In this document: piece by piece, positions 36,529 through 47,998 of the stretch
How positions within the stretch are numbered: position 1 is the first letter of the stretch
Layout of the letters: each line of letters starts with the position of its first letter
DNA from: Heterotrichella gracilis
Taxonomy: Eukaryota > Sar > Xanthophyceae > Tribonematales > Xanthonemataceae
NCBI GenBank assembly: GCA_032358255.1
Contig: JAULBX010025497.1
Span: 62,001 to 126,000 of the forward strand
Reading direction: 5' to 3'
Length of the DNA stretch: 64,000 nt
Notes under the pieces: model-generated
Told to the model about the DNA's origin: nothing
Database searches by the model: none
The model's input: the letters and a program-made list of their open reading frames with translations, nothing else
Translations under genes and position numbers: made by a program

Positions 36529-39182
36529 ATGGCAGGCATCGGCCAGAAGATCAAGAACGTAAGTGCAGGAAGCTGGGTCGCGGCATGGCTTCGGGGAGTT
36601 CAGTTGCATCGATACTGTGTCGGAAGCAATTGCAGACTCGGGTGTTGGACTACCTCTTTGGAACGTTCTGTCGTATGCAGCTCGCATACCAAGACCCTTA
36701 GGCAGTGCCCCCACCGTGTCACATCTTCATATTTTGCTTCCGGTGTATGCCTGGGCGTTGTGAATCACTGTGCTGAAGTCAGTGAATTTCACCCGAGAAT
36801 TCTCAGTGAGAAGCCATTTGCAGTGCAAAAGTGTAATTATTTTCCCCCCAATATTTTGCTGCCCTGTAGTCAGCAGGAATACTGTTATACTGCACTCATT
36901 TCCCATTTATGTGCCTCTCAGTCTGCAGCATTTTTTGTATAACAAAGAATGGCTTTCAACTTGAAAGTGGGTTTCTTGCTAAGCTCTGTACCCCCACTGC
37001 AGGCCCTCACCCCCGGGCACAACAAGGAGGAGAATGTGTATGATGCTGGCACCGGCACTGGCACCGGCACCGGCACCGGCACCGGCACTGGCACAGGCCA
37101 GGGCAGCGTCCTGCAGCAGGGGACTGGCTATGGCCAGGACACCGGATATGGCCAGAAGACTGGCTACGGTCAGGAGACCGGCTATGGTCAGGAGACCGGC
37201 TACGGCCAGGAGACCGGATATGGCCAGGAGAAGCCAGGCATTGGACAGAAGATCAAGGATGTAAGGATGTGCATTATGTACCCCTTGGTTGCAACTTGCA
37301 CTATATGGTTGCTTTGAGTTATTGCCAGGCCTAGAAATGTTATATTTGATTGTGGTATGTTTTGGAGTTTCTGATTTGATACAATGTATTGTTGCATGCT
37401 GTGTGCATGTCGCTGGATCAATGGATTCTTCTGAAATTATGTGCTGCTCGAGTGGGTGATTACAGGCGAGGCATTGTATGCAGCATCGCTATCAGCACTG
37501 CAAAACATGTAGTTGCATAGTGTTACTGCATGCGGCGTATGCCGCTGACTATCTGTCCAACGTGGGCAGGCATTCACTCCCGGGCTCCTGCAGGCTCTCA
37601 CCCCAGGGCACAACAAGGACGAGGATGTGTACGGCGCCGGCACTGGCATCGGCACCGGCACCGGCACTGGATATGGTCAGGAGACTGGCTATGGCCAGGA
37701 GAAGCCAGGCATTGGCCAGAAGATCAAGGATGTAAGTATAAATAGGAAATTTGGTTTCCTTATAAATATGCTTGGGCCTTGTGTGCGCACTACAGAATCC
37801 CTGTGTTCAATTCTGCAATTAATGGAATTTTCAATGACCCAAGCTGTCAGGTTAATGTGGGCAAAAATGTGAATGTTATTTAATGACCTCATTGTCCAGT
37901 GGACAACAGGGTGGATGGTTGGCCTGCAATGTTTTTTAAGTGCCCTATGGACTGTATTCATGACGGTCAACCCTAAACCCTAAACCCTAAACCTGTAACA
38001 GTTAACCCGTACTTGTTGTGCATGCCCCTCAGTCCCACTTACTCCTCTTCCTGCATGCAGGCCCTGACCCCTGGTCACAACAAGGGAGAGACTGGCTATG
38101 GTGGCACCCTCACCGGGAAGGATGAGTATGGCAAGATTGGTGAGGAGCCATTCAGGAACACTGACGCAGTTGGCGAGGGTATGACAGGTGAGGAAGGAAT
38201 GTTACTTTGATGTGTGAGTGAGATGCGGAAATGCAGCACTGGGCAGCTTGTTAAGAATGTATTCCAGCAATTTGATAGCTGGAATAGTCAGCAACCTGTG
38301 TTTGGCAGATAAGTGTTGTTTGGCAGAATAAACAGTGGCATATAAGTGGAACCCTTCAATTGTGATTGTGAGCAGATTGTACAAGGGTATCCACAACTGT
38401 AATGCAGATTTGGTGAAGAAAGTATTGGTTGTATCTAATCGTATGACATACCCACCTTTTGCAGGCACTGGCTACAACACGGGCGCAGCTGGCTACAACA
38501 CCAGCGGCTATGACACCTCCAGGAGGACTGAGGGTGGTCTGGGAGCAGACAGGGCCAGGGAAGGTCTGAGGGAGGGTGGAGTGGTGTCTTCCGAGACCTT
38601 CACACGCACCGAGGACCGCCCAATCGTCAAGGAGGTGACTGAGACTTTCCAGGTAAATTTTTTTTGACTTGAAAATTAGTGGATACATGCTTGGCAGTTG
38701 GCACCTAATAATGGGAGGGGAGGAAGGGAGTGTGTACATGCTCAAGAGTTGTATCCAGGCATAAGCAGCAAAATGATTTTTGGTTTGCACAGGTGATTTG
38801 TGAGCCACTGCTGCAATGTATATGCCAAAGCAGTGTACATGTCTAATGTATATATCTCAACATGATCCTATCAGTTGCTTCCTTGAGCCTCCTCTCTAGA
38901 AGTTGGCACTCTGCTGTATTGCCCATACTCGATGAGATGAGAAGTATGTTGCTAACATTCAGAAATAGTGTTGCGTTGTTAACCATGGTTCTTTCCATTG
39001 TGCTACAGGAGCATCGTCCCGTGGAGCACCAGTATGTCACTGAGGTGAAGAAGGTGGGGGAGCAGCAGCTGCCAGGCAACACAGAGGTGATTGATAGGCG
39101 TGAGGATATTGTGTCTGGGGAGACTGGGCGTCACCACGGTCACCACGGCCACCATGGACAGACCCGTTCAGAGGAATATTAG
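36529..39182 (+). CDS. Dehydrin-like hydrophilic stress protein with K-segment-like repeats
   Basis: A highly hydrophilic, probably disordered protein likely to protect membranes or proteins during drying or freezing. Six exons: 36529-36558, 37003-37260, 37594-37731, 38061-38187, 38465-38652 and 39009-39182, giving 304 residues. The motif GIGQKIKDALTPGHNK occurs three times and aligns with the plant dehydrin K-segment (KKGIMDKIKEKLPG); each copy is split at the same place by a phase-0 intron, so exons 2 and 3 start with ALTPGHNK and end with GIGQKIKD. Exons 2-3 also carry Gly-Thr runs and GYGQET repeats. Exon 5 has GYNTSGYDT and FTRTEDRPIVKEVTETFQ, and exon 6 has PVEHQYVTEVKKVGEQQLPG then a His-rich HHGHHGHHG near the end, which could bind metals as some dehydrins do. 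It has no Cys and no signal peptide. The family name rests on the K-like motif; a non-dehydrin LEA-like protein is the alternative. Confidence 0.88.
37048..37095 (+). repeat. GGCACC/GGCACT microsatellite in coding sequence
   Basis: Eight GGCACN units (two of them GGCACT, the last GGCACA) encode the Gly-Thr run of exon 2 of the dehydrin-like gene. A shorter run of the same kind encodes the Gly-Thr stretch in exon 3. Confidence 0.9.
37971..37992 (+). repeat. Interstitial telomere-like CCCTAAA x3
   Basis: Three CCCTAAA units in the intron before exon 4 of the dehydrin-like gene. CCCTAAA is the plant and trebouxiophyte-type telomere unit. Confidence 0.9.
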
Positions 39183-40244
39183 ATGCATATTGTTGTGGTC
39201 AAGCTGAGGGATTGTGCAGTGGACAAGTGCAAAATTTAGAGCAGTATGCAAACATGTTGTAAGACGCAGGTTGCAGTGGGTGTGCTGCAAAGCTAAGCGC
39301 ATGTTGATCGAGTGTTGTGATGTATACTGTGGTCAAAATAGGGTATTTACATAAACAACTCTATCCATGTGATATGCAATATGTTGTCAAGCTAAATCTG
39401 TTGTTCCTTTTGCAATGTTGGAAATATCTTGGACTGTCTAGCCATGTGATCAGTGCCATATGTTGGCAATCAATAAATGCCAAGTGCAAGTCCATTGGGC
39501 TAGAATTTGTTGTTGTTGTCAATACATCTGTAAACAAATCATACAACTCATTTCAAGCATGCTTTTACAAATGTGGCACAATGCAATGAAAGTGGTAATA
39601 CACTGTAAATACACTGTATTGGATGATTGACATAGCACAATCGATAGTTAATAATACTATCCCCAAGTTATAAATACAGCTCCCTTCCCCCAATTCTTAA
39701 TAAGTAAGCTACTGCCACATCGTGAAAGCTAATTTTACTTTGAATAAAATGGCAAAATATATAAGGCATGCATGCCCTACATTATCTTCAGTGAAACAGT
39801 ACATAATCACTTGCTGAGCAAATTTGCACAGGTTGGTCTGTCCACATGTACTGCTTTGGCAAGCAAAGTTTGCAGCAAAGTTGCCCCCTCTCCCATCAAT
39901 TGCCATACAGCCACAACAAATATGCCTGTAAGCCACTGGCTCAAAACAGTGCACGTGAACGTTTTCAGCCAGGCTGCATGATGATCCCGTTGCATGTGAA
40001 GCCCGTTCTGCAGTTCACACCAGATGAGGGGGATGCACAGCATCATGGTGATACCAGATGCCGATTGTCCTGCGGTAAAGTGGTATGTCCTTTTATTCAT
40101 TGCAGCATTTCAATTTAATGACTGTTCGGTGACCCATCAGCTTGCATGTGAAAATCACATCAATGCTGAATTTTACTCGGCATGCGCAGCAGTGAAAACC
40201 ATTGACACAAAACATGGGTGTAATGTGCGTGCATTCTGCAGATC
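39183..40244. other. Convergent intergenic region
   Basis: Spacer between the dehydrin-like gene (+) and the U-box/WD40 gene (-). It is AT-richer than its flanks. I see no gene in it. Confidence 0.5.
39258..39262 (+). terminator. TGTAA polyadenylation signal candidate
   Basis: TGTAA 76 nt after the stop codon of the dehydrin-like gene, matching the green-algal poly(A) signal in sequence and position. Confidence 0.5.
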
Positions 40245-43200
40245 TTACCCATCATAGGCCCCCGACAGGCACGTGAATCTGTTGTACACTGACAAGGTGC
40301 GCAGAGCCTCGTCATGCCTGGCAACTGTCCTCACGCATTGTCTGGTGTTGATGTCCCAAAATTTGACAGTCTTGTCGTGCGAGCAGCTTACCTGCGTCAA
40401 GAACGACAGGTAGGTAGGGTTTATGACAAGCCTTTAGACCCTAGGTTAAAGGTGAAGCTCCCCTAGGGGTCTCAGACTGGGGATAGCTGGTGATAGCTAC
40501 TATCATAATGCGTGGGAGGTATGCAGGTAGGGGATTAGGGTTTGAGGGAAGGGTTTTGGTTCAGGAATTGGTGCAGGGCACTGGGCAACAGTGAGGTGAG
40601 CAGCCCACCTGCATCACAAAACAATTCAGACCACAACCATGCTGTTGCACTCACAACCTATCATGCGTTGAAACGGACCCAACGATGACACGGTAGATGC
40701 CCAGAACTAGATGTAAAGAACCGATGCATAGCCACAAAAACGTCTCGATAGGGTTTAGGGTCACTTTCCTGGGGCGGGTAGGGTCGGGAGGCAGCAGAAA
40801 TATGGACAATATTGATATTTTGCAAGAAGCGCCATATATTGCGTTTCGGCGTCAAAGGTTAATATAAAATTGTGTCCCCTAAGTTGACAGTCACAGTTTT
40901 CCAACGGGAAGGCAAGAGGTGAGGGGTAAGGTGACTGACAGTGTTGGGTTTTTAGGGTTAAGGGTTTGGTTTAGGTGAAGGGGCCTAGCCCAGGGAAGGC
41001 TGGCGCAGGCTAGAGGTATCCAGGGCTTTGGGGACTGCATCTCAGAGGGAAGGGTTGAAACTAAATGGTGAAAGGCGATTGGCAATAGCGCGGCGTTTAT
41101 TTCTTTATTAATTGATTTAGTTTTTTATTTTATTTTTATTTAACGCGGCGTTGGCGAAGCCGGCAAGGAGCTTCACTGGTGAGGGTACAGGGTGTCTGGG
41201 TCTTACCACAAAGCCGCACTCAAGTACGCAAATGTCTGTCACAGAGTTTGTGTGGCCAACAAAAGCCTTCTGTGAATCCTGTATTGCAAAGTCTGCCTGA
41301 TTCAGTGGCACGTCCAGATTCCACCCGCGCAAAGTACAGTCCCATGATCCCTGATTCACAGCAAGAACAGAAACATTACAGCCATGGCAAAAGATGTAAC
41401 GTCAATGGTTGGATGGACGTTCAGGCACAACCGCTGTACAGGCACAACCAAAGCACAGCAACAAATGCCTTGTATCATTGGGACAGTGTGGCCAGCCTGG
41501 CCAAGGGATGTGCAGGCTTTAAAAATGTAAATATCTAATCAGTGTGTGGTCTGCAGTTGTTCAAGCAGCTAGCATGATATATGATCCCTGGGATTATGCA
41601 CCATGGCTGTTTATATAATACATGGGCCCGGGGCACAACGTGCATACATGTAGTGCAGTAAATGAGTATGATTTCCCCTCACCGAGAAAAGCCAGTTGCA
41701 CCCAACCGCCAAGCACCGCACGTTGCTTGCGTGGCCTCTGAGGGTTGCAACACAATGCAGTGTCCCTGTGTCCCAAATCATGATGGTTTTGTCGTCTGAT
41801 CCAGAGCACAGCCAGCAGTGCGCCTCGTAGGTCACCAAAGAGCGCACACCTGAGGGAGAAGGTTTTGAAATGGGACAAAATTGCTCTTGGCATGACTACT
41901 CCGGATGCACTGTTTAAAAAGCACTGTTTAAAACGCGGCGATTCCAGCTGTTGATAGCAATGTGTAATTGTTACGCCATGCAATGCTATGGATAGTGTGG
42001 GCCCCAATTTGCCACCATTGGCCAAGGTGGCATTGCATTAGAGGGTCTATGATATCATAAGAGTTGTGCAATGCGATCCGTTCCTGATATACCATCAATG
42101 ATTGACTTATTAAAGCTGTGAGTGGAAGCCCAGTGCGGATTCACGGTGGCAAGGTGATGCGCACAGTGGTAATGCTCCCACAGGCAACTGGTCTATCACT
42201 CACAATCACGGTGATGCAACAACGTCCAATCAGTGCAGCGCAAGAAAGAAGAAAGAAAGAGAACGCACGAAGGCGTAATTAGGGGGCCACTGGGTCGCAC
42301 CAGGGCACCACACCAGCCAGAACCTAAGATGCATATAGCAAACAGATGTAAAAATTGTACACTCGTGGTCAGGCCTTGATGTTGGTGCATGTTGCGTTGC
42401 GCCAGTGAACATGCTGCCTGTGTGGCACATGCCCTCACCTGTGGTATGCGACTCAAGTGATCCAACCAGCTCCAGGTTCTGAGGGTCCCACACCCGGATT
42501 GTGCCATCATAGGAGCCTGAGAAAACCCTCCCCGTCTTGTTGCAAGTCACCAGGATGCGCACTTGGCCCGTGTGCCCGTACAGCGTTTTGAGCAAGGTGA
42601 AGGGGTGGGCGCCCATCCACACCTTGAGCGTTCCGTCGTACGAGCCGGAAACAATTCTGTCCCCAGCTGTTGCCATGCAGCGCACACCTGCCGCGGACAC
42701 AGGGTGGATGTAACAGGGTGAGCCACACCTTCTGCTGAGTGGGGTCATCACCGAGTGACTTTTATTCAGTTGGATGAGGTTTGAATCAACGGTGCCTGAC
42801 AAGGGTACAAATACCACCTGACAGGTTGCCACACATTGTGTTCCACATATAAGAAAAATATTTTGCCCACACACGTTGTATAAGTAGCTGGAAACATGGC
42901 CGCCAGTGCCCCTCCTACCTTTTGCGTCTGGCTGGGGACCATAAAAAAAATGCAAATCATGGTGGGTATATTGATCAATTTGATCCAGCTTGAAAATTGC
43001 AGTGAATTTGTCATGGCCAGAACTCACCATCTGTGTGCCCCAAGAGTGTTGCTTCCATTTGATACGTCTTTAGGTTCCACACCGAGATGTTGAAGTCGTA
43101 TGCACCGCAGAACAGGTAGCCGTCAACCGCTGCCATGCACAGCACCGGCTTTGCATGGCCCTGCAAAACTGCCAAGCACTGCCCTGCCTCAACGTCCCAG

Positions 43201-45774
43201 ACCCTGCAGATTGGAGCAGGCGCATGATCACCACAAAGGCAATACAATTATTCACACAAAATGGCCAGCAACATGCCGCGTGGTAGCTATTTGCGCTCAT
43301 TGAGATTGATCTACAGCAGCTGCTGCCCAGAGACCTGCACTGACTTGATCCCACATAACGCAGTCACATTTAAAAAAGATGTTGAGGATGATTTGGTTTT
43401 TGGGTTTACATATCCAAAGAATATGTATATGCTTATTACAGATATTCATGTGCATTGTACGAGCCCAGATTGACTCCTGACTATTCGTGCGCATGCGCGG
43501 ACTCTGCACGAGTGGCATACATACCACTCGTGCAGAATCCCTGCTCCAAGCAGTGCGCGCTGGCAGTGCTTGCTGGCAGGCCTTCCGGCATCACGCAGGT
43601 GCCTGCCAGCGCTGCAGCCATCTCCGCCGGGACAGCAGCAATCACTGCGCAATTCCAAGAGACATGTTTCTATCATACCTGGTGCTGGTATCCGCTGAGC
43701 AAGAAACCAATCTCCCATCAACATGTTTGAAATCCCAGATGATGCCACTGTGACCCTGCATGGAAGCACGATTACAAGGTGGGTGCAACATATTGTCCAT
43801 CCAGGAGATGAGTGCGCTTCATGCATGATTGTGTTCTTTGCTGAAACATGCCCTCGGCAACAATCATGCATTAGAAAGACATCGTTTGCCTTTCATTTCT
43901 TGAGGAAATCCGATGCATACCTTGAGGAAATCAGATGTGAAGTTTGCTACCCAGCTGTAGGGTTTTGCCGTGTGAACGTTGCCTTGGATTTGTATCTGTA
44001 CACCATTTGCCTGCGCCCATTCCTATGCACGCAGCAACAATCAAATGTCAAAAAATATGGCTGTCATGGTTCCGGACAAAAGCAGACATGAACTTTATAT
44101 GCATTATTTATGTTTTCTGCAAGGGCTTTGTAAGAATATGATGTTGGTATTGGCCTGAAGTTGCTTAGCATTTATACCACAGGGCATCAGCTTCCAACAA
44201 AGTGTTTGATTGCGTGTCAATTGATCAGTGGATTGATCAGTGGATAGCCAGTATCGTGCAGGCCTGTAACTGCAATTAATAATGGTAATGGTACATTAGA
44301 TTCATCTACAAGGACCATCATGGTTACCACTGCTTTCAATTTGGTTGCTGTGAACTGGCTGACCCTCATAACTGGCCCGTCATCAGTTTGTGCGCACAAA
44401 CTGATAAAGCAACAGTACCAGTGCCGATAAATAGCTCTACTTATCTGCACTGGTACGCAGGTCAATGGGCATTGACGTGCATAGTCACTGTGACAGTGGG
44501 AGTTGCAATGCAGGTGCAACTGCAGTACCATATACCATGCCACCAACAAACTTGGGCCTTGCAGATTGCAAAATATGATCATGCCTCGCTGCGTCATAAT
44601 GATGGGCGTGATAGTGGCTGCGTATACCCACCTGGATAGCAGTGCGAAGCGCAAAATTGGGTGCAAGTTCCAGATGCCTGAGTGGCTCCCCAGTCAGTGG
44701 ACAGTGCCGATTGCCCTGCTGCAGCCACTTCTCAATGCTGCTCTTCTCAAAAGTGTGACCGCTAGCAATCATGACTGGGTCACCCATCATTTGCTTTGAC
44801 AGTGGGCAGTGGAATGTAGATGGTGCATTCTCTTTGCCTTCTGCTGCAACCTTGGTCCCAATCAATCTGCAGTACACAGTGCTATCAACAGCTGGTAGAT
44901 GTACACAAACGCATGCAATTTATTTGATGGGCCTAGACCTGTCCCTGCGCAGTTCACTCATGCCTCGGAGGCAGTGGCGAGACAGTGCTGGGTGCTCCCA
45001 CCGGTCAGTTCAAAGCTTATTGCAACCCTGCTGGGGCCACCCTAGTCAGAGCAATGATGTTGGCTGACTGCATCTGACAGATAAGGGCCACGTGTGCACA
45101 GGATGCCAAAACTAGATAGGGTCATGGAAGCTAGTGCGCAGCGCAATATTAACAATAAAGTAACCATGCAACATAGCCTTGGGGTCCCTGACGCAGAGTG
45201 CATATGGTTTAGCAAAATGTGTTGGCAATTACCCATTGCTTCCAAACTTGTCATCGTTGCCAGGAGCATCTGGCGCTTCATCTGCTACACCAATTCCTTT
45301 CCCAGGTGACTTTGCCCTAAGTGCCTGTATCAAACTTTCACTGCCCACATTGGCGTTGCCCTCTGAAGTGTCCATCTTGATGGTGCCGCTGCTGGTTTCC
45401 TGCACATGAGAGAAGGTGATGAGCCTGCTGGAACACCATGGGACTGTTCCCTGGTGAAAAATGTTGCCGCAATTGGGACATGTCTGGACGCATGGCATCA
45501 CATGATGGCAAAGGCACTTGAAATGCTTTACTCCAACATTGTGTATGATACTAGCCCGGGCATGGCTTGATTTTGGACTTGTTCCATATGTTTTGGACTA
45601 CAGCAACCGCATGCCCCGTGCCAATGGGCCTTTGCAGTCAGCCACTGGCCTTCCCTAACCCTAGGTTAGGGTTCCGTAAACTCACCTGGCGTGCCTCCAT
45701 TTGCATCTGCTCCATCGTGGTGCAAAGCGTAACGAGGTCCCCTTCTTTAGGCAGGCACACACTGGAGTCAACGC
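40245..45774 (-). CDS. U-box and WD40-repeat protein, probable E3 ubiquitin ligase
   Basis: Predicted E3 ubiquitin ligase with an N-terminal U-box and a C-terminal WD40 propeller, an order like TRAF7 with its RING replaced by a U-box. Exons: 45686-45774, 45233-45399, 44632-44866, 43679-43755, 43028-43203, 42439-42687, 41683-41849, 41207-41350 and 40245-40391; all phases fit, about 483 residues, with the 5' end upstream of 45774 not found. The U-box reads FHCPLSKQMMGDPVMIASGHTFEKSSIEKWLQQGNR in exon 44632-44866 (shown here by positions about 107-140). The propeller has about seven blades, with WD-type ends such as STRVWDVEAG, ISVWNLKT, LKVWMGAH, IRVWDPQN, IMIWDTGT, LRGWNLDV and VKFWDINT. An ATG inside the first known exon (giving MEQMQMEARQ) could also be the start. 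Several introns are rich in inverted repeats. Confidence 0.9.
43503..43536. repeat. Inverted repeat, 13-bp perfect stem, 8-nt loop
   Basis: Arms TCTGCACGAGTGG (43503-43515) and CCACTCGTGCAGA (43524-43536). It lies in an intron of the U-box/WD40 gene. Confidence 0.9.
44382..44456. repeat. Palindrome pair in an intron of the U-box/WD40 gene
   Basis: A perfect 24-bp palindrome centred on GTGCGCAC occupies 44382-44405. Nine bases further, GTACCAGTGC (44415-44424) pairs with GCACTGGTAC (44447-44456), and after one mismatch GATAA pairs with TTATC, giving a 16-bp stem with a 10-nt loop. Confidence 0.85.
45655..45674. repeat. Telomere-like inverted motif beside a splice donor
   Basis: CCTAACC-CTA-GGTTAGG, an inverted pair of telomere-like half-units, starts about 12 nt inside the intron after exon 45686-45774 (minus strand). 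Confidence 0.7.
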
Positions 45775-47998
45775 CTGCATCACGCACTTGCAGGTAAAGC
45801 CTTTACTACAAACACATACTTCTGGGAACAGATTGTGGCACCTCCAGTAGTGCCAGGCGCGTACATGTACATGAGGAATGGGCGTATCACTGAATGAGGA
45901 CTCAGATGTGGGTCAAGACTTTGTGACATTCAGAACTCTGCTGTAAAAGCTAGCCTAGAAGGACAATGCCTGGATATGTTCAATCACAGCTGCGGATGCA
46001 TCAGTTTTAAAATCAGATGTGGGTAAACCAAACCATGACTGTATCAGGTAAATTAAAGCTGTGGTTGTAATGTGCATTGTGCACAGTCTGATGTGATGTC
46101 ATGTGGTTCCACAGCATGTTGTCCACCGCTTCTAGCATGCCTTGGCTACCAATGGAGGTCAAGCAAGGTGGGAGTCAACCCTTCATTCACCATCCACAGT
46201 GACTGGAAATGTTCTGAACCAAGGTTGAATCAAAGGTTGCAAGCACCTTTCTCAAAGTGGGTGGCCATTTACAGGTTCCTATTTGGAACCTGAGTATTGA
46301 GTGACAGAGCAGTTCAACGTGGGTTTCAACTTGAATCAGATTTGCCACCCAGTCTGCAGACCAAGGCACATAGCCTATATATACTATTGACTATAGTCAC
46401 TATGATAACCACTGCTGTCAGCCTGCGGCAACAGTTGTAGCTATCACACTTAGACGTCATGCCAGGAGCCTCAGCTGAGCCCAACCTGAGGCCCTGCACT
46501 GCATAGTCTATGCTTAACATGCCCATACCGTGTACGCGAAGCTCCAACCCACCTCGTTCACTTGTAGTTGAGAACGCCAACGGTTACTAACTCTCGGTGA
46601 CCGGTGGCGAGAAGCTCGAAACCACGGTGTTCAGAAGGTATCTGAGGCTTCGTTCCAGAAGTGTGTTACAGCTCTGCCCACTGTATTCATGAGCGTTTAA
46701 CGTTGAACTGCAGTTGGTATCCGAGAACGATGCAGTTGGTGACCCGTTGTGAAGTACCGTGGCAAATTGCACGTGCTGAACTTCAGGATGATATTCCACT
46801 CAACGGCCGTCACTCTCACGGTGCTACAGTGTGATAGAATAGCGTTTAAAACCCATTTGGGCAAGACGTTCATTCGCCCTTCAAGGACAGGAAAGAAGTT
46901 TTTGAAGTCCAGGTGGCTCCATGCCACGGGGGCCAGGCAGGTGATCCCTTCACCCTAAGGGTTGCCTTGCAAGGGTAAACCCCATGACAAACCCTCAGGG
47001 TCTTGTTACTGGGCAGGGTGGGCATTTTCAGGAGTCCGAAAGGCCCTTGGTTACTTCCTTTCTTCTAGTAGCGGTTTCCCCAGCTCTTATATAGACTTGA
47101 AGGTGAAATGGTTGAGTCTAGAATCCGATCTTTGGGCCAAGATGTCTTGAAGAGTTGCATTCAAAAGGTTCAACTTGAAGGGATCACCAGGTGGAAACTG
47201 TTACACGTGTAGTTACTATTATGGTCCATACCGTACATGCGCGCACGTCTGGCTATTACAGTACTTTAGAGCCGTGTATGCTGGACCAGGTAGTCGAGAG
47301 CTGTTTTTTGTTTGCTGTGCAGCAGCAGTTGCTGAACCACACAAATTGTTGTGCGCAGCGGTTTTCTTCAAAGGTTTAACCCTTGTGATGCCACATCGAT
47401 TATATCATCCAACTGAGTTGCATCCGATGCGCCAGCACCCTTCGACGGTTGTTTATGCATGCCATGGCGGCGGATTGCCATCAGATTCTCTCGTCCATAA
47501 GCTACAATCAATTTAAAATTTCAAGGATAGCAATGCCCAGCCCATGGCATGGCATGGGCATACTCCACAAGAACTCACTGAGTGACAGCCTGACGGGCAG
47601 ATCAATGACAACAAAGCGGGGTCCTACTCTGCTGCTGCATGTGTCATATCTCAAATAGCAATAGCAAATAGCTACTTAGCAGCCACGTGATAACAATAAT
47701 GAAAGCTGGCAGCATTGCATCAATGGGCTGTCAGCAATGGCCGGGGATGGAAGCCTACAAAAGATCAACCAACCAATATGGTGAACATGTTCACAGCTGA
47801 ACTGAGCTATTCCTGAGACTTGTGCTTTTTCCCACATGGATGCGCCATTCAAGAAAAACCGTATCGTAGAGAAAACATAATGTAAGGCACACTGCGTGCA
47901 CACAATCATGGGTAACCACACGCTAGTTGCGCCAGTTAATGGAACAGAGCACTAAGAACAATGACAGCAATGGCATCAACTACCTGGCTGCCCAGCTA
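45775..47998. other. Intergenic region, about 2.2 kb
   Basis: Should contain the 5' exon(s) and promoter of the U-box/WD40 gene and the 3' UTR of the chromodomain-like gene. Open stretches at 46326-46580, 46697-46927 and 47175-47516 have no recognisable product. I cannot place the missing start exon. Confidence 0.4.

Noticed and set aside
37971-37992. CCCTAAA units as a real chromosome end
   Set aside because: Only three units, inside an intron with genes on both sides.
44223-44245. Direct repeat GATTGATCAGTGG-like near 44223
   Set aside because: Too short and single-site to be more than local slippage.
46697-46927. Minus-strand open stretch (HLDFKNFFPVLEGRM...)
   Set aside because: No recognised family and no splice-compatible neighbours.
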